Source: Rhodopseudomonas infernalis (lineage in GTDB: Bacteria; Pseudomonadota; Alphaproteobacteria; Rhizobiales; Xanthobacteraceae). Taken from it: a stretch of 64,000 nucleotides of DNA. Under the pieces are notes generated by a model. It was given only the letters and a program-made list of their open reading frames with translations. It was not told the origin of the DNA and made no database searches. The position numbers were made by a program, and so were the translations under genes. Shown piece by piece: positions 27,386 through 36,306 of this stretch (its first letter is position 1; every line of letters starts with the position of its first letter). The stretch is from positions 54,460-118,459 of the forward strand of contig NZ_JAJNAL010000013.1 of NCBI RefSeq assembly GCF_022271405.1. The letters are read 5' to 3'.

Positions 27386-29689
27386 TTAGGGCTTTGCACG
27401 GATCCTGCCCTCGGCGTCCTGAACCATTTGCCAGATTCGTGGCGGTGACAGCGGCAGCTCCATCGGCTGAACGTCGAGGTGAGACAGCGCATCCGCAACC
27501 GCGTTAGCCATGATGCCGCCGACCGGAATCAGCCCCCCTTCGCCTGCGCCCTTGGCCCCGAGCGGATTGTTCGGACACGGCTTCAGTTCCAGCGTGATCG
27601 ACCGGATATTCGGAAAGTCGGAGGCGGTCGGCATCAAATAGTCGGCGAACGAACCGGTAAGCAGCTGGCCTTCATCGTCGTAGACCAGATGCTCCAGGAA
27701 CGCTCCACCCAGCCCCTGCACGATCGAGCCGATCGCCTGCCCGTGCAAGGTCAGCGGATTGATCATCCGGCCGACATCCTCGACCGACATGTAGTCGAGA
27801 ACCTTGACGTGTCCGGTGCCCGGGTCGACCGCGACATGCGCCGCCTGCGTACCGTAGGCCCAGGTGTATTTCTTGTTGAGAAACTCCGCCTCGACTTCGA
27901 GCGGCGTCTCGACCAGATCCGCGAACGACAGATGCTTGGCCTCGTGCCGCACGGTTTCGCCGTCGATCGTCACCTGCTCCGGCGAGCAGCCGAAGCGGGC
28001 GGCGGCCGTCTGCCGGATCAGCAGCTTCAGCTTTTCGGCAGCGAGCAGGATCGCCGAGCCACCCATCACCGTCGAGCGCGAATGGTAAGCGCCGTAGCCG
28101 TCCTTGACGTCGGTGGTCGAGCCGTGGTGGACCGTGATTTTATCGTAGGCGATCTCGGTGGCGTCCGCGGCGATCTGGGCCATGATGGTCTCGAGCCCTT
28201 GTCCGACCGACGACGAGCCGAGATAGGCCGTCAGCCCGCCGCCAATTTCGAGCACCAGCCGCACCTCTTCTTTAGGGCCGGCAGCGCCGCCCTCGATGAA
28301 GCTGCCGACGGCGAGCCCGTGATAGTAGCCATCGATCAGCTTGCCGCTGAGGTGCTTCTTGTCGGCCCAGGCGAATTCCTTCAGGCAGCGATCGAACACC
28401 GCGTGGTAGTCGCCGCTGTCGAGTTCGGTCGAGCTGTCGTAGGGGGTGATCGACGCCAGCGGATACGGCATCTGGGCGTCGGCAACGAGATTGCGCCGCC
28501 GCAGCTCGACGCGATCGATGTTCAGATCGCGCGCCGCCAGATCGATCATGCGCTCGCGAATGAAATCGGTCTCGAAGCGCCCGGGTCCGCGATAGGTCCC
28601 CGATGGGGTCTTGTTGGTGGTGAGCATCGAACTTTTCAGATCGATGTGCTCGATCGCGTACGGGCCCGACATGTATTGCGCGACATTGCGAGGGCCGACC
28701 GATCCATTGGTTCGGACATAGGCGCCGATGTCGGCCCAGATCTGGCCACGCAGGCCGATGAAGCGCCCCTCCTTCGACATCGCGAACTCGACATCGCATT
28801 CGATATCGCGCGCGTGGTTGGCGCTCATCATGTGTTCGCGGCGATCCTCGAGCCATTTGACCGGCCGTCCGACGATCTTGGCGGCCGCCGGAATCAGATA
28901 GTCTTCCGGATAGAATTCGCCGCGCGAGCCGAAGCCACCGCCGACGTCGACCTCGATCAGGTCGACCGCCTCCAGCGCCAGTCCGAGCGCCGCGGCGAGC
29001 ACGCGGCGATTGTACCACGCCGTTTTCGCCGCACCCCAGACGGTGAGCTTGCCGGCTGCCGCGTCCCAATCGGCGACGAAGCCGCGCGGCTCCATGAACA
29101 TCGCCGCGTGCCGCTGGATCTTGAAGCGGTCGCGGCGGACATAGTCGGCGGTCTTGAACGCGTCGTCGGCGTCGCCGCGAAACGCCGTCCAGGTGATGGC
29201 GACATTCGACTGATGCTGTTCGAACAGCACCGAGTCCATCGCTTCCGCCTGCTGTCGGTTGGCGATCGCCGGCAACGGGTCGATGTCGACCACGATCCGC
29301 TCCAGCGCATCCTCCGCAATCGCCGCGCTGTCGGCGATCACCACCGCGACGGGTTCCCCGACATAGCGGACCTTGCCCGAGGCCACCACCGGCTGATGGA
29401 ACGGCTCGAGTTGCGGCAGCGGTTGCAGTCGCAGCGGAATCACCGGCACCTCGGCGCCGAAATCGTTCGCCGTCAGGACCCGGTGAACGCCGTCGAGCGC
29501 CAGCGCAGCGGACACGTCGATCGACCTGATGATGCCATGCGCCACCGAGCTGCGCAGCACGACTGCATAAAGTTGGTTCGGCCGGTTGACGTCGGCCACA
29601 TAAGTGCCGCGTCCGCGCACCATGCGCAGATCCTCGACCCGCTCCATCGGGCGACCGATGTATGAATTGGCGACCTTCGTCATGCTCAT
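27386..29689 (-). CDS. Molybdenum hydroxylase large subunit, set 2
   Basis: 767-aa Mo-cofactor subunit. The N-terminal part has GRPMERVEDLRMVRGRGTYVADV; the Mo-binding domain has VDVGGGFGSRGEFYPEDYLIP; and the substrate loop is SGTYRGPGRFETDF. The catalytic Glu is in GAKGAGEGGLIPVGG. The TYRGPGR loop is shared with set 3 but differs from set 1 (PYRGAGR), so sets 2 and 3 probably act on related compounds. ATG at 29689 gives an ATGA overlap with coxS. The gene ends 75 bases before the TetR copy 1 start, in the same direction, so the regulator may lie in the same transcript. Confidence 0.93.
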   Translation of the reverse strand: MSMTKVANSYIGRPMERVEDLRMVRGRGTYVADVNRPNQLYAVVLRSSVAHGIIRSIDVSAALALDGVHRVLTANDFGAEVPVIPLRLQPLPQLEPFHQPVVASGKVRYVGEPVAVVIADSAAIAEDALERIVVDIDPLPAIANRQQAEAMDSVLFEQHQSNVAITWTAFRGDADDAFKTADYVRRDRFKIQRHAAMFMEPRGFVADWDAAAGKLTVWGAAKTAWYNRRVLAAALGLALEAVDLIEVDVGGGFGSRGEFYPEDYLIPAAAKIVGRPVKWLEDRREHMMSANHARDIECDVEFAMSKEGRFIGLRGQIWADIGAYVRTNGSVGPRNVAQYMSGPYAIEHIDLKSSMLTTNKTPSGTYRGPGRFETDFIRERMIDLAARDLNIDRVELRRRNLVADAQMPYPLASITPYDSSTELDSGDYHAVFDRCLKEFAWADKKHLSGKLIDGYYHGLAVGSFIEGGAAGPKEEVRLVLEIGGGLTAYLGSSSVGQGLETIMAQIAADATEIAYDKITVHHGSTTDVKDGYGAYHSRSTVMGGSAILLAAEKLKLLIRQTAAARFGCSPEQVTIDGETVRHEAKHLSFADLVETPLEVEAEFLNKKYTWAYGTQAAHVAVDPGTGHVKVLDYMSVEDVGRMINPLTLHGQAIGSIVQGLGGAFLEHLVYDDEGQLLTGSFADYLMPTASDFPNIRSITLELKPCPNNPLGAKGAGEGGLIPVGGIMANAVADALSHLDVQPMELPLSPPRIWQMVQDAEGRIRAKP

Positions 29690-30156
29690 CGCTGCGCCTC
29701 GGCATAGGCGGCGCGCGCTTCCATCACCGCGTCGACGATGGGGACGTAGCCGGTGCAGCGGCAAAGGTTGCCGGACAGCACCTCGCGGATCCGCTCTTCG
29801 CTCGCGTCCGGCTCGCTGCTCAGCAGCGCATGTGCGGTGGTGATGAAGCCCGGCGTGCAGAATCCGCATTGCAGCGCGTGGTGTTTGCGGAAGGCTTTCT
29901 GCAGCGGCGTGAGTTCATCGCCCGATAGCCCCTCGACTGTGGTGACCGCGTCGCCTTCGACCTGGGCGGCGAGCATCAGGCAGGCGCGCACGGCTTCGCC
30001 GTTCACCAGTACGGTGCAGGCCCCGCAAACCCCATGTTCGCAGGCGAGATGCGTGCCGGTCTGGCCGAAATCGTTCCGAATGCAGTCGGCGAGCGTGGTG
30101 CGCGGCTCGACCTCGGCGCTGACCGGCTGGCCGTTGAGTTCGAATTGGACGTGCAT
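29686..30156 (-). CDS. Molybdenum hydroxylase [2Fe-2S] small subunit, set 2
   Basis: 156-aa iron-sulphur subunit. Ligands are CEHGVCGACTVLVNGEAVRAC for the first cluster and CGFCTPGF plus CRCTGYVPI for the second, all intact. ATG at 30156 gives MHVQFELNGQPVSAEVEP, aligning with set 3; a longer frame reads back into the medium-subunit gene. It begins 10 bases after coxM stops and overlaps coxL by four bases. Confidence 0.92.
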   Translation of the reverse strand: MHVQFELNGQPVSAEVEPRTTLADCIRNDFGQTGTHLACEHGVCGACTVLVNGEAVRACLMLAAQVEGDAVTTVEGLSGDELTPLQKAFRKHHALQCGFCTPGFITTAHALLSSEPDASEERIREVLSGNLCRCTGYVPIVDAVMEARAAYAEAQR

Positions 30157-30166
30157 GCAGGTTTCC

Positions 30167-31024
30167 TTAGGCGGCGGACTTGGCGAGCGCCCGCGCCAGC
30201 AGCGTCGCTGCGAGCGAGGCACGATAGGCGCCCGGCGCGTGGATGTCGGTCGGCGGATCGATCGATTGGCGGAGCGCAGTCGAAGCGGCCGCAATCAGCG
30301 CCTCGTCCAGCACGCCGCCGTCGAGCACGCACTCGACCGCCGGCAATCGGAGCGGCCGATCGGCCACCCCGATCGCGCCGACATGCGCGTCGACGATGCG
30401 ACCGTCATTGTCCAAATCGTAGTGCAGCGCGATGCCCGCCATCGCGAAATCGCCCTTACGACGGGCGAATTCGAGGAACCCCCAGCGCCGCGCCGCGGGC
30501 CACGCCGGCAGCCGAACTTCGGTGAGAATCTCGTCGGGCTTAAGGCTGGTCTCGAGTGCCCCAAGGAAGAAGTCCGCGGCCTTGGCGACGCGCATTCCGG
30601 AACCGCCCACGATCGTCAGCTCCGCGTCGCAGGTGATGGCGACGCCGGGCATTTCGGCGGACGGATCGGCGTGCGCCAACGAGCCGCCGACCGTTCCGCG
30701 GTTGCGGATCTGATAATGCGCGACGTGCTTGATCGCCTCGCACAAAAGCGGATGCGCCGTGGCCAGCCGCTGATCCGCCTCGATGTCGCGCCACCGCACC
30801 TTGGCGCCGAGACGAACGCCGTCGGCGCCGATATCGATCCGGTCGAGGCCCTTCAGCTGCTTCAGATCGACCAGCAGTTCCGGCGCAGCCAGGCGAAAGG
30901 CCAGCATCGGCATCAGGCTTTGGCCGCCCGCCAGCACCTTGGCGTTGCCGTCGCGGGAGCCGAGCAATGCTACCGCTTCTGCGATCGTGGAGGGAGAGGC
31001 ATAGTCGAAAGCCGGTGGCTTCAT
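30167..31024 (-). CDS. Molybdenum hydroxylase FAD medium subunit, set 2
   Basis: 285-aa FAD subunit. Motifs AGGQSLMPMLAFR (about residues 34-46) and TVGGSLAHADPSAEMPG (about 113-129) bind FAD. EFARRKGDFAMAGIALHYDL marks the C-terminal domain. It is the first gene of the M-S-L operon and is divergent from the amidohydrolase at 31209, with a palindromic box between them at 31109-31124. It is closely similar to set 3 along its whole length, for example IRNRGTVGGSLAHADPSAEM in both. Confidence 0.92.
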   Translation of the reverse strand: MKPPAFDYASPSTIAEAVALLGSRDGNAKVLAGGQSLMPMLAFRLAAPELLVDLKQLKGLDRIDIGADGVRLGAKVRWRDIEADQRLATAHPLLCEAIKHVAHYQIRNRGTVGGSLAHADPSAEMPGVAITCDAELTIVGGSGMRVAKAADFFLGALETSLKPDEILTEVRLPAWPAARRWGFLEFARRKGDFAMAGIALHYDLDNDGRIVDAHVGAIGVADRPLRLPAVECVLDGGVLDEALIAAASTALRQSIDPPTDIHAPGAYRASLAATLLARALAKSAA

Positions 31025-31108
31025 GATGGCTCCGATGCGATCGTCACGCGCGCCGGAGGCGTGTGAACACGTGTCCAACCAGCCCGGCACCCGCGAGTGT
31101 GTCCGATG

Positions 31109-31124
31109 TTGACTATACGGTCAA
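31109..31124. promoter_or_regulatory. Palindromic operator-like site between coxM set 2 and the amidohydrolase
   Basis: TTGACTATACGGTCAA, flanked by G and C to make 6-bp arms GTTGAC/GTCAAC. It is 85 bases upstream of both start codons (31024 and 31209), well placed to control both divergent promoters. Confidence 0.65.
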
Positions 31125-31208
31125 CACTTGAATACCTTGCGACGATCACGTGCGGATGCGATCAATCGATCTCATCCGGCGCAACAGCGAAGACGCGAAG
31201 GTCACCCG

Positions 31209-32162
31209 ATGCAGAACGAGACGCTCGTGATCGCGATCGAGGAGCATTATTGGGACCCGGAGATGGTCGCCCATTTCCCAACCGGCGAGAACACTTCGCC
31301 CTTGTCCTCGCTGCTGACCGAACTCGGCGACGTGCGACTACGCGCGATGGACGAGGCCAGGATCGACGTACAAGTGCTGTCGCACGGTGCCCCCGCCGCG
31401 CAGAAATTGCCGCCGGATAGCGCACCCGAGCTGACGCGCCGCGTCAACGATCGGCTCGCCGAAGCCTGCGCGCGTTTTCCAAACCGGTTCGCTGCCTTTG
31501 CCGCCCTCCCGACGCCGGCGCCCGACGCCGCGGCGCGCGAGTTGGAACGCTGCGTCCGTGACCTCGGCTTCAAGGGCGCAATGATTCACGGCCTGACCAA
31601 CGGCCTATTCATCGACGACAAGCGATTCTGGCCGATCTTCGAGGTCGCCGAAAAGCTCGACGTGCCGATTTATCTGCATCCGTCGGTCCCCAGCGCGGAC
31701 GTCACGCGATACTATTACGACGACTACGCGCGCGAATTTCCGACCGTGATCCGGCCGGCCTGGGGCTTCACCGTCGAAACCGCGACCCAGGCGATCCGGC
31801 TGATCCTGAGCCGCGCGCTGGAAAGCTATCCGCGGCTGCAGATCATCCTCGGCCATCTCGGCGAGACGCTGCCCTTCCTGCTGTGGCGGATCAACCAGGC
31901 CCTGGCGCGGCCGGGTCAGACGCCACTCGACTTCCGCAAGCAATTTTGCGATCACTTCCACGTCACGACCAGCGGCTTCTTCTCCACGCCGGCGCTGATC
32001 TGCACGATGCTGGAGCTCGGTATCGATCGCATCATGTTCGCGGTCGACTACCCCTATGTGGTGAACCGCGACGGCACCGACTGGATCGAGCAGTTGCAGA
32101 TCTCACCGGACGACAAACGCAAGCTGGTCGGCGGCAACGCCCGCCGTCTGCTCAAGCTCTAG
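31209..32162 (+). CDS. ACMSD-family amidohydrolase (decarboxylase-type)
   Basis: 317-aa TIM-barrel enzyme of the amidohydrolase-2 group. The metal motif appears as AIEEHYWDP (Glu and His at residues 11-13), YLHPSVP supplies a metal His, GHLGETLPFLLWRI another His, and FAVDYPY the catalytic Asp. This is the signature of gamma-resorcylate, 2,3-dihydroxybenzoate and 5-carboxyvanillate decarboxylases and of isoorotate decarboxylase, rather than of hydrolases. It therefore probably removes CO2 from an aromatic or heteroaromatic acid. It starts a plus-strand pair with the alpha/beta hydrolase 12 bases downstream and shares the operator region with molybdenum hydroxylase set 2. Confidence 0.85.
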   Translation: MQNETLVIAIEEHYWDPEMVAHFPTGENTSPLSSLLTELGDVRLRAMDEARIDVQVLSHGAPAAQKLPPDSAPELTRRVNDRLAEACARFPNRFAAFAALPTPAPDAAARELERCVRDLGFKGAMIHGLTNGLFIDDKRFWPIFEVAEKLDVPIYLHPSVPSADVTRYYYDDYAREFPTVIRPAWGFTVETATQAIRLILSRALESYPRLQIILGHLGETLPFLLWRINQALARPGQTPLDFRKQFCDHFHVTTSGFFSTPALICTMLELGIDRIMFAVDYPYVVNRDGTDWIEQLQISPDDKRKLVGGNARRLLKL

Positions 32163-32174
32163 CCGGGAACGACG

Positions 32175-33092
32175 ATGCAGGACGTAGCGCCTCCGGCCAT
32201 TCCGGCTGAACTCCGGACGCTGATGGCGGAGATCGGCCCGAAATGGGCGACCAACACCAAAGGCCACATCCAGCTGATGATCGACGAGTTCAGCGAATTG
32301 CTGAAGCACTCGCCGAAGCGAGGCGTCGACGTCCAGCCCAACATCACCTATGGCCCGCACGAGCGCCAGGCCTTCGACGTCTATCGGCCGCATTCACCGT
32401 CCCAGACGCCGCGGCCGGGGCTGATCTTCGTCCACGGCGGCGCGTTCACCGAAGGACGACGCGATCGCAGCAGCGAAATCTACGCCAATGTCCTGTATTA
32501 CTTCGCGCGGCACGGCATCGTCGGCATCAATGCCGGCTACCGCCTGGCGCCCGAGGCGCGCTATCCCGAGGCGACGCGCGATATCGCCAAAGTCGTGGCC
32601 TGGATGCGCGCCAACGCAACCGACCTTGGAGTCGACCCGGAACGGATTTTCCTGATGGGGCATTCCGCCGGCGGGGCACATGTCGGCAGCTACGCGTTCG
32701 ACCGCCGGCACCAGGCCGATGGCGGTCACGGGCTTGCCGGCGTGCTCATCATCAGCGGCCGCGTCCGCGCCGATAGCCACGCCCACAACCCCAACGCGCT
32801 CCGAGTCGCCGAATATTACGGGAGCGATGCCGCGGTCCACGAGGACGTCTCGCCGGTCAGCCACGTCGACGCAACGAGCCCGCCGACCTTGATCGCTTGC
32901 GCGGAATTCGAAAACCCGCTGATCGACGTGTATTGCTTCGAGCTGGCCTATCGGCTCGGCGCGGCGAAGCGAAAGGCGCCGCCGTTCATGTGGCTCAAGG
33001 GCCACAATCACACCTCGATCATCGGCCAGTTCAACACCGCCGAAGACGCGCTCGGCCGCGCCTGCCTCAATTTCATCCGGGCCACCGGCTGA
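32175..33092 (+). CDS. Alpha/beta hydrolase (HSL/arylformamidase-like)
   Basis: 305-aa hydrolase. The oxyanion motif FVHGGAFTEG is near residue 81 and the nucleophile elbow MGHSAGGAHVGS near 161. A late GHNHTSIIGQF supplies the catalytic His. The YRLAPEARYPEATRDIAKVVAWM block is typical of the HSL/kynurenine-formamidase group, which cleaves esters or N-formyl amides. In nicotinate-type pathways an alpha/beta hydrolase deformylates a ring-cleavage product, so a comparable step here is reasonable but unproven. It is co-directional and probably co-translated with the decarboxylase-like gene. Confidence 0.85.
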   Translation: MQDVAPPAIPAELRTLMAEIGPKWATNTKGHIQLMIDEFSELLKHSPKRGVDVQPNITYGPHERQAFDVYRPHSPSQTPRPGLIFVHGGAFTEGRRDRSSEIYANVLYYFARHGIVGINAGYRLAPEARYPEATRDIAKVVAWMRANATDLGVDPERIFLMGHSAGGAHVGSYAFDRRHQADGGHGLAGVLIISGRVRADSHAHNPNALRVAEYYGSDAAVHEDVSPVSHVDATSPPTLIACAEFENPLIDVYCFELAYRLGAAKRKAPPFMWLKGHNHTSIIGQFNTAEDALGRACLNFIRATG

Positions 33093-33117
33093 CACGCCAG
33101 GCCTCGGCCTGCGCGGA

Positions 33118-34509
33118 CTACACCCCGCGCATGCCGGTGAATTTGAGCTGAGTGTATTCCTCGAGCGCGTAAGGCAGGCCTTCGCGGCCGACGCCCGAGC
33201 GGCCCATGCCACCGAACGGATAGTTATCGAGCCGAAACCGGCTGGCCTCGTTGATCCACAGCGATCCGACACGCACCTCGTCCGCGACCCGCAACGCGGT
33301 CGACAGGCTCGCGGTGAAACACGAGCCTTGCAGGCCGAATTCGCAATCATTGGCGATGCGGATGGCATCGTCGACATCGGCGGCGCGGAGCACCACGACG
33401 ACGGGGCCGAACACCTCCTCGCGGATCAGCCGCGCCGTCGCCGGCGGCTCGACCACGATGGTCGGCGGGATCACGCAGTCCCGTATTTCGCCGCAACTGA
33501 TCACGCGGGCGCCGAGGGCACGCGCGTCTTCGATCATCGCCGCAATCCGCTCGGCAGAGACACGCGACACCACGGGACCGAGGTCGGTATCGGCCGCGGC
33601 CGGGTCGCCGACCTTGAGGCGCTTCGTCGCCTCGATGAAGAGCGCGAGGAACCGGTCGAACACCGGCGCTTCGACGATGATCCTTTGCGTCGAGATGCAT
33701 TGCTGGCCGCTCGCCTCGAACGACGATGGCACGATGCGCTTCGCCGCGTCCGTGAGGTCGGCGTCCGCCGCGACGATGTTCGGCGAATTGCCGCCGAGCT
33801 CACCGAGAAACCGCTTCGCGCCGGCAGCCCGCGCCAGCGCATCACCGGCCGCCGTGCCGCCGGTCAGAGTGACGAGGTCGACGTCGCGATGCGCCGCGAG
33901 GCCCAGCGCCTCGGCGCGATCGCCCGGCACCACCCTCACGAGCTCCTCGGGAACACCGCCCGCGACGAAAGCTTGCGCGATCATTTCGGCGATCTGCGTA
34001 CCCTCGAGCGACGGCTTGATCACGACGGCGTTGCCGGTAGCGAGCGCCGGCGCCAATTTCTGCACCAGCAGGTTGGACGGCGCATTGAACGGGGTGACTG
34101 CCGCGACGACGCCGTACGGCACCCGGCGCACAAATCCGACCGAGCCCACTCCCGCCGGCACCATGTCTAAGGGCACCAATTGCCCCCCCAGCGTATGCAG
34201 ATGTTGCGCGCAGGCCGCGATGAAGGCGACGCTGCGCTTGACCTCCATCTCGGCGGCTTTGCGCGGCTTGCCGATATGCGCGATCATCGCCTCGACGATC
34301 TTGCTCCGCGCCCGATCCAGCGCGGCGGCGGCGCCCTGGATCCAATCCGCCCGAACGTGTCCCGGCGTCTTGAGATGCTGATAGAACGCGGCCTTCGCAT
34401 CACGCGCGATCTCGTCGACGCGCGCCTCGCTGGTGCCCGGCGTCGTAAACGCCACCTGGGCCGTCCAGGGATTGTAAACGACGAAACGACCGTCCTTATC
34501 AGGCTGCAT
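33118..34509 (-). CDS. Aldehyde dehydrogenase (NAD(P)-dependent)
   Basis: 463-aa ALDH. The catalytic Cys is in SFEASGQQCISTQRI and the general-base Glu in LGELGGNSPNIV. The NAD-binding region ALATGNAVVIKPSLEGTQ and the late EEVFGPVVVVLRAADVDDAI are intact. It would oxidise an aldehyde, perhaps a semialdehyde from ring opening, to its acid. The protein begins MQPDKDGRFVVYNPW, slightly short at the N-terminus for ALDH but complete in the Rossmann region. It is convergent with the hydrolase gene (25-nt gap) and divergent from the aspartate dehydrogenase across a palindromic box at 34606-34621. Confidence 0.92.
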   Translation of the reverse strand: MQPDKDGRFVVYNPWTAQVAFTTPGTSEARVDEIARDAKAAFYQHLKTPGHVRADWIQGAAAALDRARSKIVEAMIAHIGKPRKAAEMEVKRSVAFIAACAQHLHTLGGQLVPLDMVPAGVGSVGFVRRVPYGVVAAVTPFNAPSNLLVQKLAPALATGNAVVIKPSLEGTQIAEMIAQAFVAGGVPEELVRVVPGDRAEALGLAAHRDVDLVTLTGGTAAGDALARAAGAKRFLGELGGNSPNIVAADADLTDAAKRIVPSSFEASGQQCISTQRIIVEAPVFDRFLALFIEATKRLKVGDPAAADTDLGPVVSRVSAERIAAMIEDARALGARVISCGEIRDCVIPPTIVVEPPATARLIREEVFGPVVVVLRAADVDDAIRIANDCEFGLQGSCFTASLSTALRVADEVRVGSLWINEASRFRLDNYPFGGMGRSGVGREGLPYALEEYTQLKFTGMRGV

Positions 34510-34605
34510 ATGACCCCATTGCTCAGCGCGCGGTGGGAGACGCCGATGCCGCGACGTCGCGCGTACCGGCGGCCCCGGCGTCAGCCATGACGACTTGACA
34601 TTATG

Positions 34606-34621
34606 TTGACCATTTAGTCAA
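34606..34621. promoter_or_regulatory. Palindromic operator-like site between ALDH and aspartate dehydrogenase
   Basis: TTGACCATTTAGTCAA with flanking G and C gives GTTGAC/GTCAAC arms. It lies 97 bases from the ALDH start at 34509 and 53 bases from the TTG start at 34674. It is the copy with CCA in the left half, which is closest to the E. coli RutR half-site TTGACCA. Confidence 0.65.
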
Positions 34622-34673
34622 CATTGGTTGTAGCACGAAAGTCGTAACGCGTTTACCTGGATCGAGGCCGCCA

Positions 34674-35447
34674 TTGAAGATCGCCGTCATCGGCTACGGA
34701 GCCATCGGAAGGTTCCTGATCGAACAGCTCGATGCCGTTCCGGATGTCGAGGTAGCGGCGATCTATTCGGTGCCGACGCCGGCCGATCGCACCGAGCGCG
34801 TCGTCACCAGTCTCGACGCGCTGCTGGCAACCCGCCCCGACCTGGTCGTCGAATGCGCCGGCCATCGCGCCCTTTCGGAATGCGGCGAGGCCGTTCTGCG
34901 CAGCGGCGTCGATCTGCTGGTGGTCTCGGTCGGCGCCCTCGCCGATCCGGCGCTCGAGCAGCAATTGCGGACAGCCGCCCGGAACGGCGGCCGCCTTCTG
35001 ATCGCCGCCGGCGCATTGGGAGGCCTCGACGCCCTGAGCACGGCGCGCGAGGCCGGTCTGGATTCGGTGTCCTATGTCGGCAAGAAGGCGCCAGCGGCTT
35101 GGACCCACACGCCCGCGGAAGACATGGTGGACCTGACATCGATCACGTCGGCCGTGACATTCCTCGAATGCGACGCGCGTACCGCGGCGCTCCGTTTCCC
35201 ACAGAACGCCAACGTGGTCGCGGCCATCGCACTGGCCGGACTCGGCTTCGAGCGCACGCAGGTGAGCCTCGTCGTCGACCCGGCGTCGAACGGCAACAAT
35301 CACTCCTTCGTGGCCCGCGGCGCATTCGGCGAAATCGCCATGACGACGCGCTCGGCCACCCTGCCCGCCAATCCCAAGACATCCATGCTGGCGCCCTACA
35401 GTCTCGTGCAGAGCATCAAGAAACGCGCCGGTCTGATCATCGTTTGA
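34674..35447 (+). CDS. Aspartate dehydrogenase family protein (NadX-like)
   Basis: 257-aa NAD(P)-binding protein. It opens with the Rossmann motif MKIAVIGYGAIGRFLIEQL, followed by VVECAGHRALSECGEAVLRSGVDLLVVSVGALAD, the conserved AspDH block. The catalytic-domain residues ALRFPQNANVVAAIALAGLGFERT, NNHSFVARGAFGE and NPKTSMLAPYS match the family. It would interconvert L-aspartate and iminoaspartate/oxaloacetate with release or capture of ammonia. The start is a TTG with GAGG upstream; no in-frame ATG gives the full Rossmann motif. A non-biosynthetic role is likely, since no nadA or nadC lies nearby. Confidence 0.87.
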   Translation: MKIAVIGYGAIGRFLIEQLDAVPDVEVAAIYSVPTPADRTERVVTSLDALLATRPDLVVECAGHRALSECGEAVLRSGVDLLVVSVGALADPALEQQLRTAARNGGRLLIAAGALGGLDALSTAREAGLDSVSYVGKKAPAAWTHTPAEDMVDLTSITSAVTFLECDARTAALRFPQNANVVAAIALAGLGFERTQVSLVVDPASNGNNHSFVARGAFGEIAMTTRSATLPANPKTSMLAPYSLVQSIKKRAGLIIV

Positions 35448-35513
35448 CGCAGCGAGGCCGGGTAGCGCATCTGCCATGCAAACAAACCGCCGGCACTACT
35501 GCGGCAAAATTCG

Positions 35514-35529
35514 TTGACTAGTTAGTCAA
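35514..35529. promoter_or_regulatory. Palindromic operator-like site upstream of the cupin gene
   Basis: TTGACTAGTTAGTCAA is the best copy of the motif: 8-bp perfect arms (GTTGACTA/TAGTCAAC, 35513-35530) around GT. It is 57 bases before the cupin ATG at 35587. Confidence 0.75.
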
Positions 35530-35586
35530 CACAAAATACCCATGACGTACTGACACTCCTTGTGAACGGTTCTGGAGGAATTTGAC

Positions 35587-36114
35587 ATGGCCACGGCGAG
35601 ACACGCACGCCCGAAGGAGCTCGAAGGCGTCTCGATCGACGAAATCATCGAACGTTACGTCGCGCGCTACGCAGATCGCAGGGCCGACTGGGCAGCCTTC
35701 GAGGACGCCAAAATCGAAGGCTACAAGCGCGCCCAGCACCGCTTCATCGGCGCCGGCGGTTCCGGCAAGTACAACGACTCCACCGTGATCCCGGCCGGCA
35801 ACTTCACGCTGTCGATCATGTTCGTGCCGCCCGGCCAGGGCAACGCACCCCACACCCACGAGGCCGAAGAGGTGTTCTTCGTGCTGCAGGGCCATCTCGA
35901 CGTGTTCGTCGAGGACGAGAGCGGCCGCCGCATCACTCGTCGCCTCGGACCGTGGGAGTGCATCTCCTGCCCCGCGGGCGTGATCCACGGCTATCAGAAC
36001 GACAGCCTGGAGCCGGTGTACTTCCAGGTGATGATCGGTCGCGGCAAGCCAGAAACGATGGGCTACGCCGACGACGAACTGTACAAGCGCCGCGACGCGC
36101 ATCTCAAGGCCTGA
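35587..36114 (+). CDS. Cupin-domain protein
   Basis: 175-aa single-domain cupin. Motif 1 is GNAPHTHEAEEVFFVLQG, with metal ligands His89, His91 and Glu95. Motif 2 is GPWECISCPAGVIHGYQN, with His134 and Asn138. The full ligand set indicates a metal-dependent enzyme, such as a ring-cleaving dioxygenase or isomerase, rather than a mere sugar binder, but the family is too broad to choose. An N-terminal helical segment (residues 10-50) precedes the barrel. It is monocistronic with a GGAGGAA site, its own palindromic box upstream and a strong terminator downstream. Confidence 0.85.
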   Translation: MATARHARPKELEGVSIDEIIERYVARYADRRADWAAFEDAKIEGYKRAQHRFIGAGGSGKYNDSTVIPAGNFTLSIMFVPPGQGNAPHTHEAEEVFFVLQGHLDVFVEDESGRRITRRLGPWECISCPAGVIHGYQNDSLEPVYFQVMIGRGKPETMGYADDELYKRRDAHLKA

Positions 36115-36159
36115 GCCCTGCGCGGCGTTGGCCGCGACGACACCGGGACCAGCCATCGA

Positions 36160-36199
36160 GGCCGGTGCGATCACGCGATCGCGCCGGCCTTTTCGTTTT
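36160..36199 (+). terminator. Rho-independent terminator of the cupin gene
   Basis: A 13-bp stem (GGCCGGTGCGATC with GATCGCGCCGGCC, one T-G wobble; 36160-36172 and 36177-36189) with loop ACGC is followed by TTTTCGTTTT. It sits 46 bases after the cupin stop. Confidence 0.85.
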
Positions 36200-36306
36200 G
36201 GCGCCTCTTCAGGCCGGATCCGCCGGCCGCGGGGTTCGCCGCGGCGGCGCTGCATCGGCACGGTGATCGGGCGCGGCGGCGCACGATCACCTTTCCCCTG
36301 CCGGAG

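Noticed and set aside
27479..29665. Very long plus-strand open frame antisense to coxL set 2 (728 codons), with similar frames opposite the other coxL genes
   Set aside because: Composition is that of a mirror frame (runs of Arg, His, Gly and Asp), and the minus strand carries an intact, conserved enzyme gene.
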